A stretch of 64,000 bases of DNA from Saccharomonospora marina XMU15 (GTDB lineage Bacteria > Actinomycetota > Actinomycetes > Mycobacteriales > Pseudonocardiaceae), in assembly GCF_000244955.1 (NCBI RefSeq), contig NZ_CM001439.1, positions 5,896,527 through 5,960,526 on the forward strand. The letters are read 5' to 3'. Within the stretch, counting starts at the first letter, position 1; each line of letters begins with the position of its first letter. The position numbers and the translations under genes are program-made. The notes below the pieces were generated by a model, which was not told the origin of the DNA, made no database searches, and worked only from the letters and a program-made list of their open reading frames with translations. Of this stretch, positions 33,271 to 41,845 are shown piece after piece.

Positions 33271-33914
33271 CGATCTCGGTGATGATCGTCGATGATCACC
33301 CGATCTGGCGGGACGGGGTGGCAAGAGACCTCACCGAGCACGGGTTCGACGTCCGGGCGACTGCGGCCGACGCGGCCGCGGCGGTACGGATCGCCCGCAC
33401 CGTCAGACCCGACGTCGTGCTGATGGACCTCAATCTCGGAGAGAGTTCGGGCGTGACCGCCACCCGCTGCGTCACGACGGAACTGCCTACCACGCGGGTG
33501 CTCGTGCTGTCGGCGAGCGGTGAGCACGACGACGTGCTGCAGGCGGTGAAGGCAGGCGCGTCGGGGTACCTGGTGAAGTCCGCGTCGGTCGCCGAACTCG
33601 TCGAAGCGGTGCGCCGGACCGCCGACGGTGACCCGGTGTTCACCGCGGGCCTTGCGGGCATGGTGCTCGGCGAGTACCGGCGCATGGCCGGCACCTCGCC
33701 CGGTTCACAACCACCGCCACCGCGCCTCACCGAACGCGAGACCGAGGTGTTGCGGCTGGTGGCGAAGGGACTGACAGCACGTCAGATCGCCACCAAGCTC
33801 GTCATCTCACATCGCACGGTCGAGAACCACGTGCAGTCGACCCTGCGAAAGCTACAGCTGCACAACAGGGTGGAACTCGCCCGCTACGCCATCGAGCACG
33901 GCCTCGACTCCTGA
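33267..33914 (+). CDS. LuxR-type response regulator (MacR-like)
   Basis: 215 residues. The receiver has D9/D10 and phosphoacceptor D54 in VVLMDLNLGE. The LuxR helix-turn-helix reads LTERETEVLRLVAKGLTARQ followed by IATKLVISHRTVENHVQ. The ATG overlaps the kinase stop (ATGA), and the leaderless DUF1707 gene follows as a possible target. Confidence 0.94.
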   Translation: MTISVMIVDDHPIWRDGVARDLTEHGFDVRATAADAAAAVRIARTVRPDVVLMDLNLGESSGVTATRCVTTELPTTRVLVLSASGEHDDVLQAVKAGASGYLVKSASVAELVEAVRRTADGDPVFTAGLAGMVLGEYRRMAGTSPGSQPPPPRLTERETEVLRLVAKGLTARQIATKLVISHRTVENHVQSTLRKLQLHNRVELARYAIEHGLDS

Positions 33915-33980
33915 GGCGCGGGGGTGAATCTTCGGGGTGGCGTCGGGGTTTTCCCGGATTCGCCACGGCAGGCTGCGGCA

Positions 33981-33986
33981 TAGCAT
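33981..33986 (+). promoter_or_regulatory. -10 hexamer for leaderless DUF1707 mRNA
   Basis: TAGCAT ends 7 nt before the GTG at 33994. Confidence 0.5.
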
Positions 33987-33993
33987 CGGATTC

Positions 33994-34641
33994 GTGAGCG
34001 AGGCAGAGACCGGCGAGGCGAAGGTTCCCGACGAGCAGGAACGGCTGCGCAACCTGCGGGTGTCGGATGCCGAGCGCGAGCACGTGGTGCAACTACTGCA
34101 ACAGGCCATCGGGCGCGGGTTGCTCGATCTCGACGAGTTCACCGAACGCACCGACACCGCACTGGCGGCGCGCACCCGCGGCGAGCTCAACGCCGTGCTG
34201 ATCGATCTGCCCGGCCTGGTGCATCCCGACGCCGCGACGCGCGGTGGGCACACCTCCTCGCCGGAAGCCTCTCGCGCGGCGAGGGGTCAGCGGGTCGAAC
34301 TGCGGGCACACGGCTCCTCACTGGTGCGCAAGGGGCGCTGGTTCGTACCAGCTGAGCTGCTGGTGGCCAACAAGTACGGAGAGACCAAGCTCGACTTCAG
34401 CGAGGCGGAGATCGCGGCACCCGTCGTACACGTCGAACTGGACGCCAAGTGGAGCGCGGTGCGCATTGTGATACCGGAGCAGGCAGCGGTGGATCTCAAC
34501 GGGTTGACCGAACTCAAGTGGTCGGCCATCGACGACAAGACCAACTCCGCAGGCAAGGCGGGCACTCCGAGGTTCGTCTTCACCGGCAAGGTGAAGGGTG
34601 GGTCACTGTCGGTGCGTTACCCCCGCCGGGGATGGTTCTAG
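33994..34641 (+). CDS. DUF1707 domain protein with LiaF-like C-terminal domain
   Basis: 215 residues. DUF1707 core: LRNLRVSDAEREHVVQLLQQ and GRGLLDLDEFTERTDTALAA followed by RTRGEL. A C-terminal beta-rich part (VRKGRWFVPAELLVANKYGE and IVIPEQAAVDLNG) resembles the cell-wall-active antibiotic response domain. There is no membrane segment. It is convergent with ptsI and follows a two-component system, which suggests an envelope-stress link, not proven. Confidence 0.88.
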   Translation: MSEAETGEAKVPDEQERLRNLRVSDAEREHVVQLLQQAIGRGLLDLDEFTERTDTALAARTRGELNAVLIDLPGLVHPDAATRGGHTSSPEASRAARGQRVELRAHGSSLVRKGRWFVPAELLVANKYGETKLDFSEAEIAAPVVHVELDAKWSAVRIVIPEQAAVDLNGLTELKWSAIDDKTNSAGKAGTPRFVFTGKVKGGSLSVRYPRRGWF

Positions 34642-34661
34642 GCCTACCGGGTCCAGCCGCT

Positions 34662-36299
34662 CTAGCCGCCGGACGCAGCCGCCGCGCGTGCTGCCCGCGC
34701 CGTCGGTGCTGCCAACGCCGCCTGCGCCGCCTGGGCGCATTCCTGCGATGTCACGGCCGCCAGGCTCGCGCCCACGGCACGCACCGAGGCGGGATTCATC
34801 GAAAGGCTCGTCACACCCAACCCCACCAGAACGCGTGCCAGCAACGGGTCGGCCGCGGCCTCGCCGCACACGCCCGCCGGTTTCGCCGTCGCCGTCGCCG
34901 CCTCACCGACCAGAGCGATCAACCGCAGCAGCGCGGGCTGCCACGGATCGTTCAGAGTGGCCACCGCACCGAGTTGGCGATCGGCGGCGAAGGTGTACTG
35001 GGCGAGGTCGTTGGTGCCAACAGAGACGAAGTCCACCGCGTCGAGCACCTCTCGCGCCGTCAACGCGGCGGCAGGCACCTCGATCATCACGCCCGCGCGC
35101 GCGATCCCGGCGGCCCGGACCCGCTCGGCGAACCACGAGGCCTCCTCGGCGGTGGCCACCATCGGCGCCATCACGGAAACCTCGACCCCGGATTCGGTGG
35201 CCGCGCCCGCGATGGCATCGAGTTGGCGATCGAGCACGCCGGTGCGGTCGAACGCCACGCGGATGCCGCGTACACCGAGTGCGGGGTTGGGTTCGGGCTC
35301 CTGCGCAAGGAACCCCAGTGGTTTGTCGGCACCCGCATCCAGTGTGCGGACGACGACCGGCTTGCCCGCGAACGGTTCGAGCACCGCGCGGTAGGCGTCC
35401 TGCTGTTGCCGCACACCCGGCTCGTCATCGGCGTCGAGGTAGCAGAACTCGGTGCGGAAGAGCCCAACGCCTTCCGCACCGGCCTCGGCGGCCGCGCGAG
35501 CGTCACCGGGAGCACCGACGTTGGCGAGCACCTTCACCTCGCGGCCGTCAGCGGTCCTGCCTTCACCTTCCCACTCCGCGGCTCCCGCGACATGGCTGGC
35601 CACCGCGGGAGCCGAAGGGTCCGCCGACCGCACCGTGCCGGTGTCACCGTCGACGGCGAGCGCTTCGGCCTCCACCGCGAACACACCACGCACGGCCACC
35701 ACGGCGGGAATCCCGAGCGAGCGCGCCAGAATGGCCGTGTGGCTGGTCGGCCCGCCCTCCTCGGTGACCAGCGCGAGCACCTTCTCCGGGTCGAGGCTCG
35801 CCGTGTCGGCCGGAGCGAGATCCCTTGCGATAAGCACGCTCGGGGTGTCCAGCTGGGGCACTCCCGGCGCAGCGATGCCGAGCAACTCGGCGATGATGCG
35901 GTCGCGCACGTCCTCGATGTCCCGGACGCGCTCAGCCATGTAGCCGCCCGCGCTGGCCAGCGCGTGCGCGAAGTTGTTCGCCGCCTCGTAGACCGCCCTG
36001 GCCGCGGGGATGCGCTGCGCGGTGACGAGTTGCTCCGCCTGGCTCACGAGCGCGGGATCGGCCGCCATCGCGGCGGTCGTGGTCAGGATGGTCGCCGCGT
36101 CACCACCGGCCGCCTCGGCCATCGCTTCCAGCCGCGCGGCGACGTTCTGAGCCGCGGGCGCGATCCTCGCCGCCTCCGCGTGTGCGTCCTCCGGTGAGGG
36201 TGTGCTCGCGGGCTCGGCGATCGAATCGGTGACCTTGACGACAGGCCCGCTCGCGCGCCCTGGACTGACGCCCACACCGGAAAGCTGCACATCGGACAT
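34662..36299 (-). CDS. ptsI: PTS enzyme I (phosphoenolpyruvate-protein phosphotransferase)
   Basis: 545 residues. It takes phosphate from PEP onto the active-site His in GGPTSHTAILARS and passes it to HPr. The C-terminal PEP-binding domain has LDAGADKPLGFL, NPALGVRGIRV, VGTNDLAQYTFAADR and VCGEAAADPLLARVLVGLG with its catalytic Cys. All hallmarks are intact. It follows rbsK by 6 nt on the same strand. No ptsH or sugar-specific EII gene is in the window, so partners are elsewhere. A Pro/Ala-rich tail of about 20 residues ends the protein. Confidence 0.96.
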   Translation of the reverse strand: MSDVQLSGVGVSPGRASGPVVKVTDSIAEPASTPSPEDAHAEAARIAPAAQNVAARLEAMAEAAGGDAATILTTTAAMAADPALVSQAEQLVTAQRIPAARAVYEAANNFAHALASAGGYMAERVRDIEDVRDRIIAELLGIAAPGVPQLDTPSVLIARDLAPADTASLDPEKVLALVTEEGGPTSHTAILARSLGIPAVVAVRGVFAVEAEALAVDGDTGTVRSADPSAPAVASHVAGAAEWEGEGRTADGREVKVLANVGAPGDARAAAEAGAEGVGLFRTEFCYLDADDEPGVRQQQDAYRAVLEPFAGKPVVVRTLDAGADKPLGFLAQEPEPNPALGVRGIRVAFDRTGVLDRQLDAIAGAATESGVEVSVMAPMVATAEEASWFAERVRAAGIARAGVMIEVPAAALTAREVLDAVDFVSVGTNDLAQYTFAADRQLGAVATLNDPWQPALLRLIALVGEAATATAKPAGVCGEAAADPLLARVLVGLGVTSLSMNPASVRAVGASLAAVTSQECAQAAQAALAAPTARAARAAAASGG

Positions 36300-36305
36300 G
36301 CTGCG

Positions 36306-37175
36306 TCACTCTAGTTCGGCCGCGGTGGGATAGGAGGGTTGGGCGCCGCGCCTGAGAACCGACATCGTGGCCACCCTCACCGCACTCGTCGCCGCGTCGG
36401 CGATGCTCGCGCCACGGGCGAGCGCGGTGGCGAACGCGCCGGCGAAGGCGTCGCCCGCACCGGTGGTGTCAACGGCGTCCACCTCGGGTGCGGGGATCTC
36501 GCTGCTTCCCGCGCCTGTCACCACCACTGCTCCCGAGGGGCCTTTCGTAACCACCGCGGCCTTCGGCCCCAGTTCGAGCAGCCGGGTCGCCTCGACCGAT
36601 TCGGCGCCGAGCAACCAGGCCGCCTCGTGCTGGTTCACCAGCAGCACGTCGAGCCCGTTCAATGCGCGCTCGGCGATCTCGGCCACGGGAGACAGATTGA
36701 GCACCGTGCGCACCCCGGCTTCCTCGGCGGCGGCGAGAGCGTGTTCGACGGTGGGCACCGGCACTTCCAGCGACGCCACCAGGACGCTCGCGCCAGGCAG
36801 CGCCGCGGTCACGGCTTCCGGGCACAGCGCCCGGTTCGCTCCTGGGGAGACGAGGATCGAGTTCTCGCCGTCCGGGGTCACGGTGATGTAGGCGACGCCG
36901 GTGGGGCGATCGACGGTGCGAACGTGGTCGGTGCGCGTACCGCTGGCACGAAGCGACTCCAGCAGCAGCCTGCCGAAGCCGTCGTCGCCGACGGCACCCA
37001 CCAGCGCGACGTCCGCGCCGAGCCTGGCGGCGGCGACCGCGGTATTGGCTCCCTTGCCGCCGGGCAGGACAACCGTGTCGGCGCCGAGTACCGTCTCACC
37101 ACCCGCGGGCCTGCGTTCGGCCTCCACGACGAGGTCGACGTTGGCCGATCCGACCACGAGCACGCGTGCCGCCAC
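36306..37175 (-). CDS. rbsK: Ribokinase (PfkB family)
   Basis: 289 residues. ATP-dependent sugar kinase: N-terminal LVVGSANVDLVVEAERRPAG with GETVLG, substrate loop LPGGKGANTAVAAARLG, and the second PfkB signature DAVDTTGAGDAFAGAFA with the catalytic Asp. GTG at 37175 (VAARVLVVGS) gives the canonical start; the frame continues upstream without support. Co-transcription with ptsI (6 nt gap) suggests that the sugar it phosphorylates is linked to PTS control. Confidence 0.93.
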   Translation of the reverse strand: MAARVLVVGSANVDLVVEAERRPAGGETVLGADTVVLPGGKGANTAVAAARLGADVALVGAVGDDGFGRLLLESLRASGTRTDHVRTVDRPTGVAYITVTPDGENSILVSPGANRALCPEAVTAALPGASVLVASLEVPVPTVEHALAAAEEAGVRTVLNLSPVAEIAERALNGLDVLLVNQHEAAWLLGAESVEATRLLELGPKAAVVTKGPSGAVVVTGAGSSEIPAPEVDAVDTTGAGDAFAGAFATALARGASIADAATSAVRVATMSVLRRGAQPSYPTAAELE

Positions 37176-37611
37176 GCTGCCAGCGTGCCACGAGAACGGC
37201 CTCCTGCCGAGCAACACGTTCCCGAGTTGTGTGGACGTGAAATCCTTTGTAACTTTCAAAGCCGCCGGTACGACAAGCCAAGCGGGTGCACCCGGACTAC
37301 CTCGTTCGGGTGAATGTGGTTCCTCGACGTCATCGACTGGGGACCTGCACACTCTCACAGGCACCACGCGCGTAGGCGCGTGGTCTTGTCCGGTGCGGCC
37401 CGCTGGGGCCTGCCGGGCATCGGGTCGCCGGCACCGGTCGCGTAGCCCCCCGAGTGATCGGTGCCGGCGGCGCCCGACGCACTGTTGTGCACCAGATTGT
37501 CGATCTTCTTCGGCGATTCTCCGCACGTCGCGGCGCTGATCGGCTCCCGTGGTCCTAAACTGCGTGAATCCGGCACGGGTCCGAAGGAAAGCCAGCTCAG
37601 CGGGGTGTGCG
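37176..37611. other. Intergenic gap between rbsK and tetR
   Basis: About 435 nt. It holds the divergent promoters of rbsK-ptsI and tetR and a hairpin at 37363-37384. On the minus strand a frame from 37627 to 37355 could encode 90 residues (ending KTTRLRAWCL), but it overlaps the tetR start and has no recognisable features. No promoter elements could be assigned with confidence. Confidence 0.4.
37363..37384. terminator. Strong hairpin in the rbsK-tetR gap
   Basis: ACCACGCGC (37363-37371) and GCGCGTGGT (37376-37384) pair over 9 bp with a 4-nt loop; CTTGT follows. No coding gene ends here on the plus strand, so it may be a terminator for a short transcript or a relic. Confidence 0.45.
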
Positions 37612-38355
37612 ATGAACAGGCCAGCACGGCGGGGGCGCGAGCGCGCCGCCACCGACCGCGACATCCGGCACACCGCCCGTTCGCTGCTGGTCGAACACGG
37701 CCCCGAAGCCGTCACACTGCGCGCCATCGCACGGGAGTTGGGAATCACCGCCCCCGCCCTTTACCGCTACTACGGATCAAGAGACGACCTGATCGACCAC
37801 CTGCGCCGCGACATCGTCTCCGACCTCGGCACCGAACTGGCAGGCGAGATCGCCGGGCTGCGAGACGGCGGCCCGCAACAGCTTTTCGCCATCTGCCGGG
37901 GTTTCCGGCACTGGGCACTGACCCACACCCAGGAGTTCACGCTCGTGTTCGCCTCCCCGACCGGCGGAGTCGGTTCGGCGTCGGGCAGTGTCGCCACGCT
38001 GAACCAGGTGAGCGAGCCGTTCGGCAGGGTCTTCCTGCTGGCGGCGGGCGAGGTGCTGGCGGCACACGACGTCGCGGCGCCGCCCGACAGCGCCGTGCCA
38101 CCCGAGCTTCGCGAGGACCTGGCCGCCTACCGCGACTCGCTGCTTTCGGTCATGGCCGAGTCGGGCATCAGCATGACGCCGGACCAGTTCACGCTCGGCA
38201 CGACGTACCTGATGATGCAGTTCTGGGCGCGGCTGTACGGCCACGTGACGCTCGAGGTGTTCGGCAACTACCCGCTCCCGGTGTCGAAACCGGACGCACT
38301 GTTCGACGCGATGCTGGCCGACCTGGCCCGCGAGATCGGCCTCGAACTCGACTGA
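37612..38355 (+). CDS. TetR-family transcriptional regulator
   Basis: 247 residues. N-terminal helix-turn-helix: TARSLLVEHGPEAVTLRAIA followed by RELGITAPALYRYYGSRDDL, with the C-terminal ligand-binding region of the TetR_C_13/WHG type (TQEFTLVFASPTGG, FWARLYGHVTLEVFG). ATG at 37612. It is convergent with leuS, and the two stops share one hairpin. Target genes are not evident. Confidence 0.93.
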   Translation: MNRPARRGRERAATDRDIRHTARSLLVEHGPEAVTLRAIARELGITAPALYRYYGSRDDLIDHLRRDIVSDLGTELAGEIAGLRDGGPQQLFAICRGFRHWALTHTQEFTLVFASPTGGVGSASGSVATLNQVSEPFGRVFLLAAGEVLAAHDVAAPPDSAVPPELREDLAAYRDSLLSVMAESGISMTPDQFTLGTTYLMMQFWARLYGHVTLEVFGNYPLPVSKPDALFDAMLADLAREIGLELD

Positions 38356-38375
38356 GCCGCCACCGGCGCGCTCAG
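38352..38375. terminator. Bidirectional hairpin spanning the tetR and leuS stops
   Basis: CTGAGC (38352-38357) pairs with GCTCAG (38370-38375), with an inner CGCC/GGCG stem and ACC loop. The hairpin includes both stop codons. It would serve both convergent genes. Confidence 0.5.
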
Positions 38376-41221
38376 CGAACCACGTTGACCAGCCGGCCCG
38401 GCACCACGATCACCTTGCGCGGCTCGGCACCCTCGAGCAGCGCGGCGATCTTGGCATCCGCCAACGCGGCAGCCTTCACCGCTTCCTGCCCCGCGTCTGC
38501 GGCGATGGTGATCCGCGAACGAACCTTGCCGTTGACCTGGATCGGGTACTCCACGCTGTCCTCGACGAGGTACCTCTCGTCGGCGACGGGGAACGGACCA
38601 TGCACAAGGGAATCCGGGTGGCCGAGGCGGCTCCACAACTCCTCCGCGATGTGCGGGCACATCGGCGCCAGCATCAGCACCAACGGCTCCACCAGACCAC
38701 GCGGGGTCTGCCCCGCCGACCCGTACACCTTGGTCACATGGTTGTTCAGTTCGATCAGCTTCGCGCCTGCGGTGTTGAACCGCAGTTGCGCGTAGTCGTC
38801 GCGAACACCGGCGATGGTCTTGTGCAGGATCCGCAGGTCGTCCTCGGTGAGGGCGGCGTCGCTGACCCGCAGTGCTCCGCTCTCCTCCTCGACCACCAAC
38901 CGCCACAACCGCTGCAGGAAACGGTGCGCGCCGACGACGTCCTTGGTCGCCCACGGGCGGGACTCGTCGAGCGGCCCCATGGACATCTCGTAGAACCGGA
39001 AGGTGTCGGCACCGTAGTTCTCCGACATCTCGTCGGGGGTGACGATGTTCTTCAGGCTCTTGCCCATCTTGCCGTACTCCTGCTTGACCTCCTCGCCATG
39101 GAAGAAGAACTTCCCGTCGCGCTCCTCGACCTCCTCGGCGGGGACGTAGAAGCCACGAGAGTCGGTGTAGGCGTAGGCCTGGATGTAGCCCTGGTTGTAC
39201 AGCCTGCGGTACGGCTCCTCGGAGGAGACGTGTCCGAGGTCGTAGAGCACCTTGTGCCAGAAGCGCGCGTAGAGCAGGTGCAGCACCGCGTGCTCCACCC
39301 CGCCGACGTAGAGGTCCAGACCGCCGGGATCGTTCGCGCCGTGTTCGGCGGGCCTCGGCCCCATCCAGTAGCGCTCGTTCTCGGGATCGACGAGCCGTTC
39401 CTCGTTGGTGGGGTCGATGTAGCGCAGCTGGTACCAGCACGAACCCGCCCACTGCGGCATGACGTTGGTGTCGCGGCGGTACTTCTTCGGCCCGTCGCCC
39501 AGATCGAGAGTCACCTCGACCCAGTCGCTCGCCTTGGACAACGGTGGCTGCGGCTCGGAGTCGGCGTCGTCGGGGTCGAACGTGGTGGGCGAGTAGTCCT
39601 CCACGTCGGGTAGCACCACCGGCAACTGCTCCTCCGGCAGCGGGATCGGCAAGCCGTCGGAGTCGTAGACGATCGGGAACGGCTCTCCCCAGTAGCGCTG
39701 CCGCGCGAACAACCAGTCGCGCAGTTTGTACTGCACGGTGCCCTCGCCGTGACCGTGTTCCTCCAGCCACGCGATGATCGTCTTCTTGGCGTCCTCGACG
39801 CCCATACCGTTGAGGTTCAGGTCGCCGTGAGCGGAGTTGATGGCGGGGCCGTCACCGGTGTAGGCCTGCCCGTCGAAGCCCTCCGCGGGCTGCACCGTGC
39901 GGATGATGTCCAGACCGAACTTCTCGGCGAAGTCCCAGTCCCGCTGGTCCTGGCCGGGCACCGCCATGATGGCTCCCGTGCCGTATCCCATGAGCACGTA
40001 GTCGGCGATGAACACCGGGATGTGTTCGCCGTTGACCGGGTTGACGGCGTAGGAGCCGGTGAACACACCGGTCTTCTCCCTGCTCTCCTGTCGGTCCAAC
40101 TCGGACTTGCGGGAAGCCTGCTTGCGATAGCCCGCGACGGCTTCCACCGGAGTGGCCGCGCCACCGGTCCAGCGTTCGTCCACGCCTTCCGGCCACTCGC
40201 TGGGGGTCAGCTCATCCACCAGCGGATGCTCCGGTGCCAGCACCATGTAGGTGGTGCCGAACAGCGTGTCCGGCCTCGTGGTGAACACCTCGATCACCTT
40301 GTCGCCTGCGGGGAACCGGATGTTCGCGCCACGCGAGCGGCCGATCCAGTTGCGCTGCATGGACTTGACCTTCTCCGGCCAGTCCAACCGGTCGAGGTCG
40401 TCCAGCAGCCGGTCGGCGTAGGCGGTGATGCGCATCATCCACTGCCGCAGGTTCTTGCGAAACACCGGGAAGTTGCCGCGCTCGCTGCGGCCGTCGGCGG
40501 TGACCTCCTCGTTGGCCACCACGGTTCCGAGTCCCGGCGCCCAGTTCACCGGAGCCTCGCAGATGTAGACGAGGCGATGCGAGTCGATGAGTTCGCGCTG
40601 CTCGAGGCGGGACAGCTCCTGCCACGGCCTGCCGTCCGGGGTGGCGCGCTTGCCGTGCGCGTACTGCTGCTCCAACTCGGCGACGGGGCGGGCCCTGTCC
40701 TGCTCCTCGTCGTAGTAGGCGTTGAAGATCTGCAGGAAGATCCACTGCGTCCAGCGGTAGTACGAGATGTCCGTGGTGGCCACCGAACGTCGCTCGTCGT
40801 GGCCGAGACCCAACCTGCGCAACTGGCGGCGCATGTTCTCGATATTGGCCTCGGTCGTGGTGCGCGGGTGTGTCCCGGTCTGCGCCGCGTACTGCTCCGC
40901 GGGCAGCCCGAACGCGTCGTAGCCCAGCGTGTGCAGCACGTTGCGACCGATCATCCGGTTGAACCTGGCGTAGGCGTCGGTGCCGATGTAGCCGAGTGGA
41001 TGGCCGACGTGCAGCCCGCCCCCGGACGGGTAGGGGAACATGTCCTGCACGAACAGCTTGTCCGACGGCAGCGGCTTGCCCGACTCCGACAGCGGGCCGA
41101 CCGGGTTGGGGGCGTGGAAGGTGCCGTTCTCAGACCAGTGGTCCTGCCAGCGCCGCTCGATCTCTCCGGCGAGTTCCGCCGTGTAGCGGTGTGCCGGAGT
41201 CGTCTCGGTGCCGTCTGTCAT
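38372..41221 (-). CDS. leuS: Leucyl-tRNA synthetase
   Basis: 949 residues, the bacterial class I type. HIGH-like motif in [19 protein letters not shown], an editing domain with conserved [13 protein letters not shown], and KMSKS-like [10 protein letters not shown]. The anticodon-binding and C-terminal domains are complete ([12 protein letters not shown] near the end). ATG at 41221 is chosen over 41260 because GGGAGG is well placed. The upstream leader encodes a Leu-rich peptide and an attenuator hairpin, so charged tRNA-Leu level probably controls it. Confidence 0.97.
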   Translation of the reverse strand: MTDGTETTPAHRYTAELAGEIERRWQDHWSENGTFHAPNPVGPLSESGKPLPSDKLFVQDMFPYPSGGGLHVGHPLGYIGTDAYARFNRMIGRNVLHTLGYDAFGLPAEQYAAQTGTHPRTTTEANIENMRRQLRRLGLGHDERRSVATTDISYYRWTQWIFLQIFNAYYDEEQDRARPVAELEQQYAHGKRATPDGRPWQELSRLEQRELIDSHRLVYICEAPVNWAPGLGTVVANEEVTADGRSERGNFPVFRKNLRQWMMRITAYADRLLDDLDRLDWPEKVKSMQRNWIGRSRGANIRFPAGDKVIEVFTTRPDTLFGTTYMVLAPEHPLVDELTPSEWPEGVDERWTGGAATPVEAVAGYRKQASRKSELDRQESREKTGVFTGSYAVNPVNGEHIPVFIADYVLMGYGTGAIMAVPGQDQRDWDFAEKFGLDIIRTVQPAEGFDGQAYTGDGPAINSAHGDLNLNGMGVEDAKKTIIAWLEEHGHGEGTVQYKLRDWLFARQRYWGEPFPIVYDSDGLPIPLPEEQLPVVLPDVEDYSPTTFDPDDADSEPQPPLSKASDWVEVTLDLGDGPKKYRRDTNVMPQWAGSCWYQLRYIDPTNEERLVDPENERYWMGPRPAEHGANDPGGLDLYVGGVEHAVLHLLYARFWHKVLYDLGHVSSEEPYRRLYNQGYIQAYAYTDSRGFYVPAEEVEERDGKFFFHGEEVKQEYGKMGKSLKNIVTPDEMSENYGADTFRFYEMSMGPLDESRPWATKDVVGAHRFLQRLWRLVVEEESGALRVSDAALTEDDLRILHKTIAGVRDDYAQLRFNTAGAKLIELNNHVTKVYGSAGQTPRGLVEPLVLMLAPMCPHIAEELWSRLGHPDSLVHGPFPVADERYLVEDSVEYPIQVNGKVRSRITIAADAGQEAVKAAALADAKIAALLEGAEPRKVIVVPGRLVNVVR

Positions 41222-41258
41222 CGCCGATCCTCCCGTGTGCCTGCCTCTGAAACAACGC

Positions 41259-41287
41259 AACCCCCCAGCCCGAGGGCGTGAGGGGTT
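41259..41287 (-). promoter_or_regulatory. leuS attenuator terminator hairpin
   Basis: On the minus strand AACCCC (41287-41282) pairs with GGGGTT (41264-41259), with a possible inner GCCC/GGGC stem, then GCGTTGTTTCAG. It lies between the leader peptide stop (41319) and the leuS Shine-Dalgarno, where a ribosome-controlled terminator belongs. Confidence 0.6.
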
Positions 41288-41318
41288 CGCCGCGCAGCCG
41301 GTCGGTCCGGTGGTCCGG

Positions 41319-41357
41319 TCAGCGCGGCCGGCTAAGGAGCAGGCTCGCCGTCGTCAT
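41319..41357 (-). CDS. leuS leader peptide with three consecutive Leu codons
   Basis: A 12-residue open frame, [12 protein letters not shown], has Leu codons CTG-CTC-CTT in a row and stops at 41319. A TANNNT hexamer (TACCAT) lies 7 nt before its ATG, so it may be a leaderless mRNA start. An in-frame ATG at 41366 gives a three-residue longer form. The following hairpin at 41259-41287 fits transcription attenuation by stalled ribosomes when Leu-tRNA is scarce. The frame is too short to judge by statistics alone. Confidence 0.72.
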   Translation of the reverse strand: MTTASLLLSRPR

Positions 41358-41405
41358 CGAACTCATGGTAGCCGCTCCCACCACGGCGTTTCGGTAAGCC
41401 CCCGG

Positions 41406-41411
41406 TATCCT
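41406..41411 (+). promoter_or_regulatory. -10 hexamer for leaderless SdpI-like mRNA
   Basis: TATCCT ends 6 nt before the GTG at 41418. Confidence 0.5.
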
Positions 41412-41417
41412 CGGCTT

Positions 41418-41837
41418 GTGTTCGTGCTCGCCTTGGTACCCGCCCTGCTCGGTCTCCTCGTCGGTTGGGGCGGCTTGCTCGGCTGGCGGGAACGGCTGTC
41501 CCTGCAACGGGGCGCGGGCGTGCGCACCCGCGCGACGCTGCGCAGCGACGAGGCCTTCCGGGTCGCCAACAAGGTGGCTGCCGTACCCACGATGGCTGCT
41601 GGTGCGGTCGGCGTGTTGGCCGCTGCGGCGGGGCTGGCGATGCCCAGCGCCCTCGGCACGGTGATCGCGGCCGTGGTGGGGCTGCTGGGCATGTTCGTGC
41701 TCGTCGCGGGCGGCGGGCTGCTCGGGCACCGCGCCGCCGAGGCGGTCCCGGCACCGAGCGCACCTGCCGGTTGCGGTGGTTGCGGCTGCGGTGGTGGCGG
41801 CTGTTCGGCTCTGGCCGGGGGCGCCGGAACCCCGTAG
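41418..41837 (+). CDS. SdpI-family membrane protein with Cys/Gly-rich tail
   Basis: 139 residues. Three or four hydrophobic segments (VLALVPALLGLLVGWGG, AAGAVGVLAAAAGLAMP, VIAAVVGLLGMFVLVAGGG) and the SdpI-like loop RTRATLRSDEAFRVANKVAA. The C-terminus carries GCGGCGCGGGGC, four cysteines in about a dozen residues, likely cytoplasmic or periplasmic metal or redox binding. Leaderless GTG at 41418. It is divergent from the leuS leader. Family members are immunity-like membrane proteins, but the function here is unknown. Confidence 0.8.
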   Translation: MFVLALVPALLGLLVGWGGLLGWRERLSLQRGAGVRTRATLRSDEAFRVANKVAAVPTMAAGAVGVLAAAAGLAMPSALGTVIAAVVGLLGMFVLVAGGGLLGHRAAEAVPAPSAPAGCGGCGCGGGGCSALAGGAGTP

Positions 41838-41845
41838 CGGTCTCT

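Noticed and set aside
37355-37627. A 90-codon minus-strand frame in the rbsK-tetR gap
   Set aside because: It overlaps the tetR start region, has no ribosome binding site or family resemblance, and ends at the hairpin.
36306-37748. A 480-codon frame extending the ribokinase upstream
   Set aside because: The upstream part has no family similarity and crosses a promoter region and hairpin. The GTG at 37175 gives the standard PfkB start.
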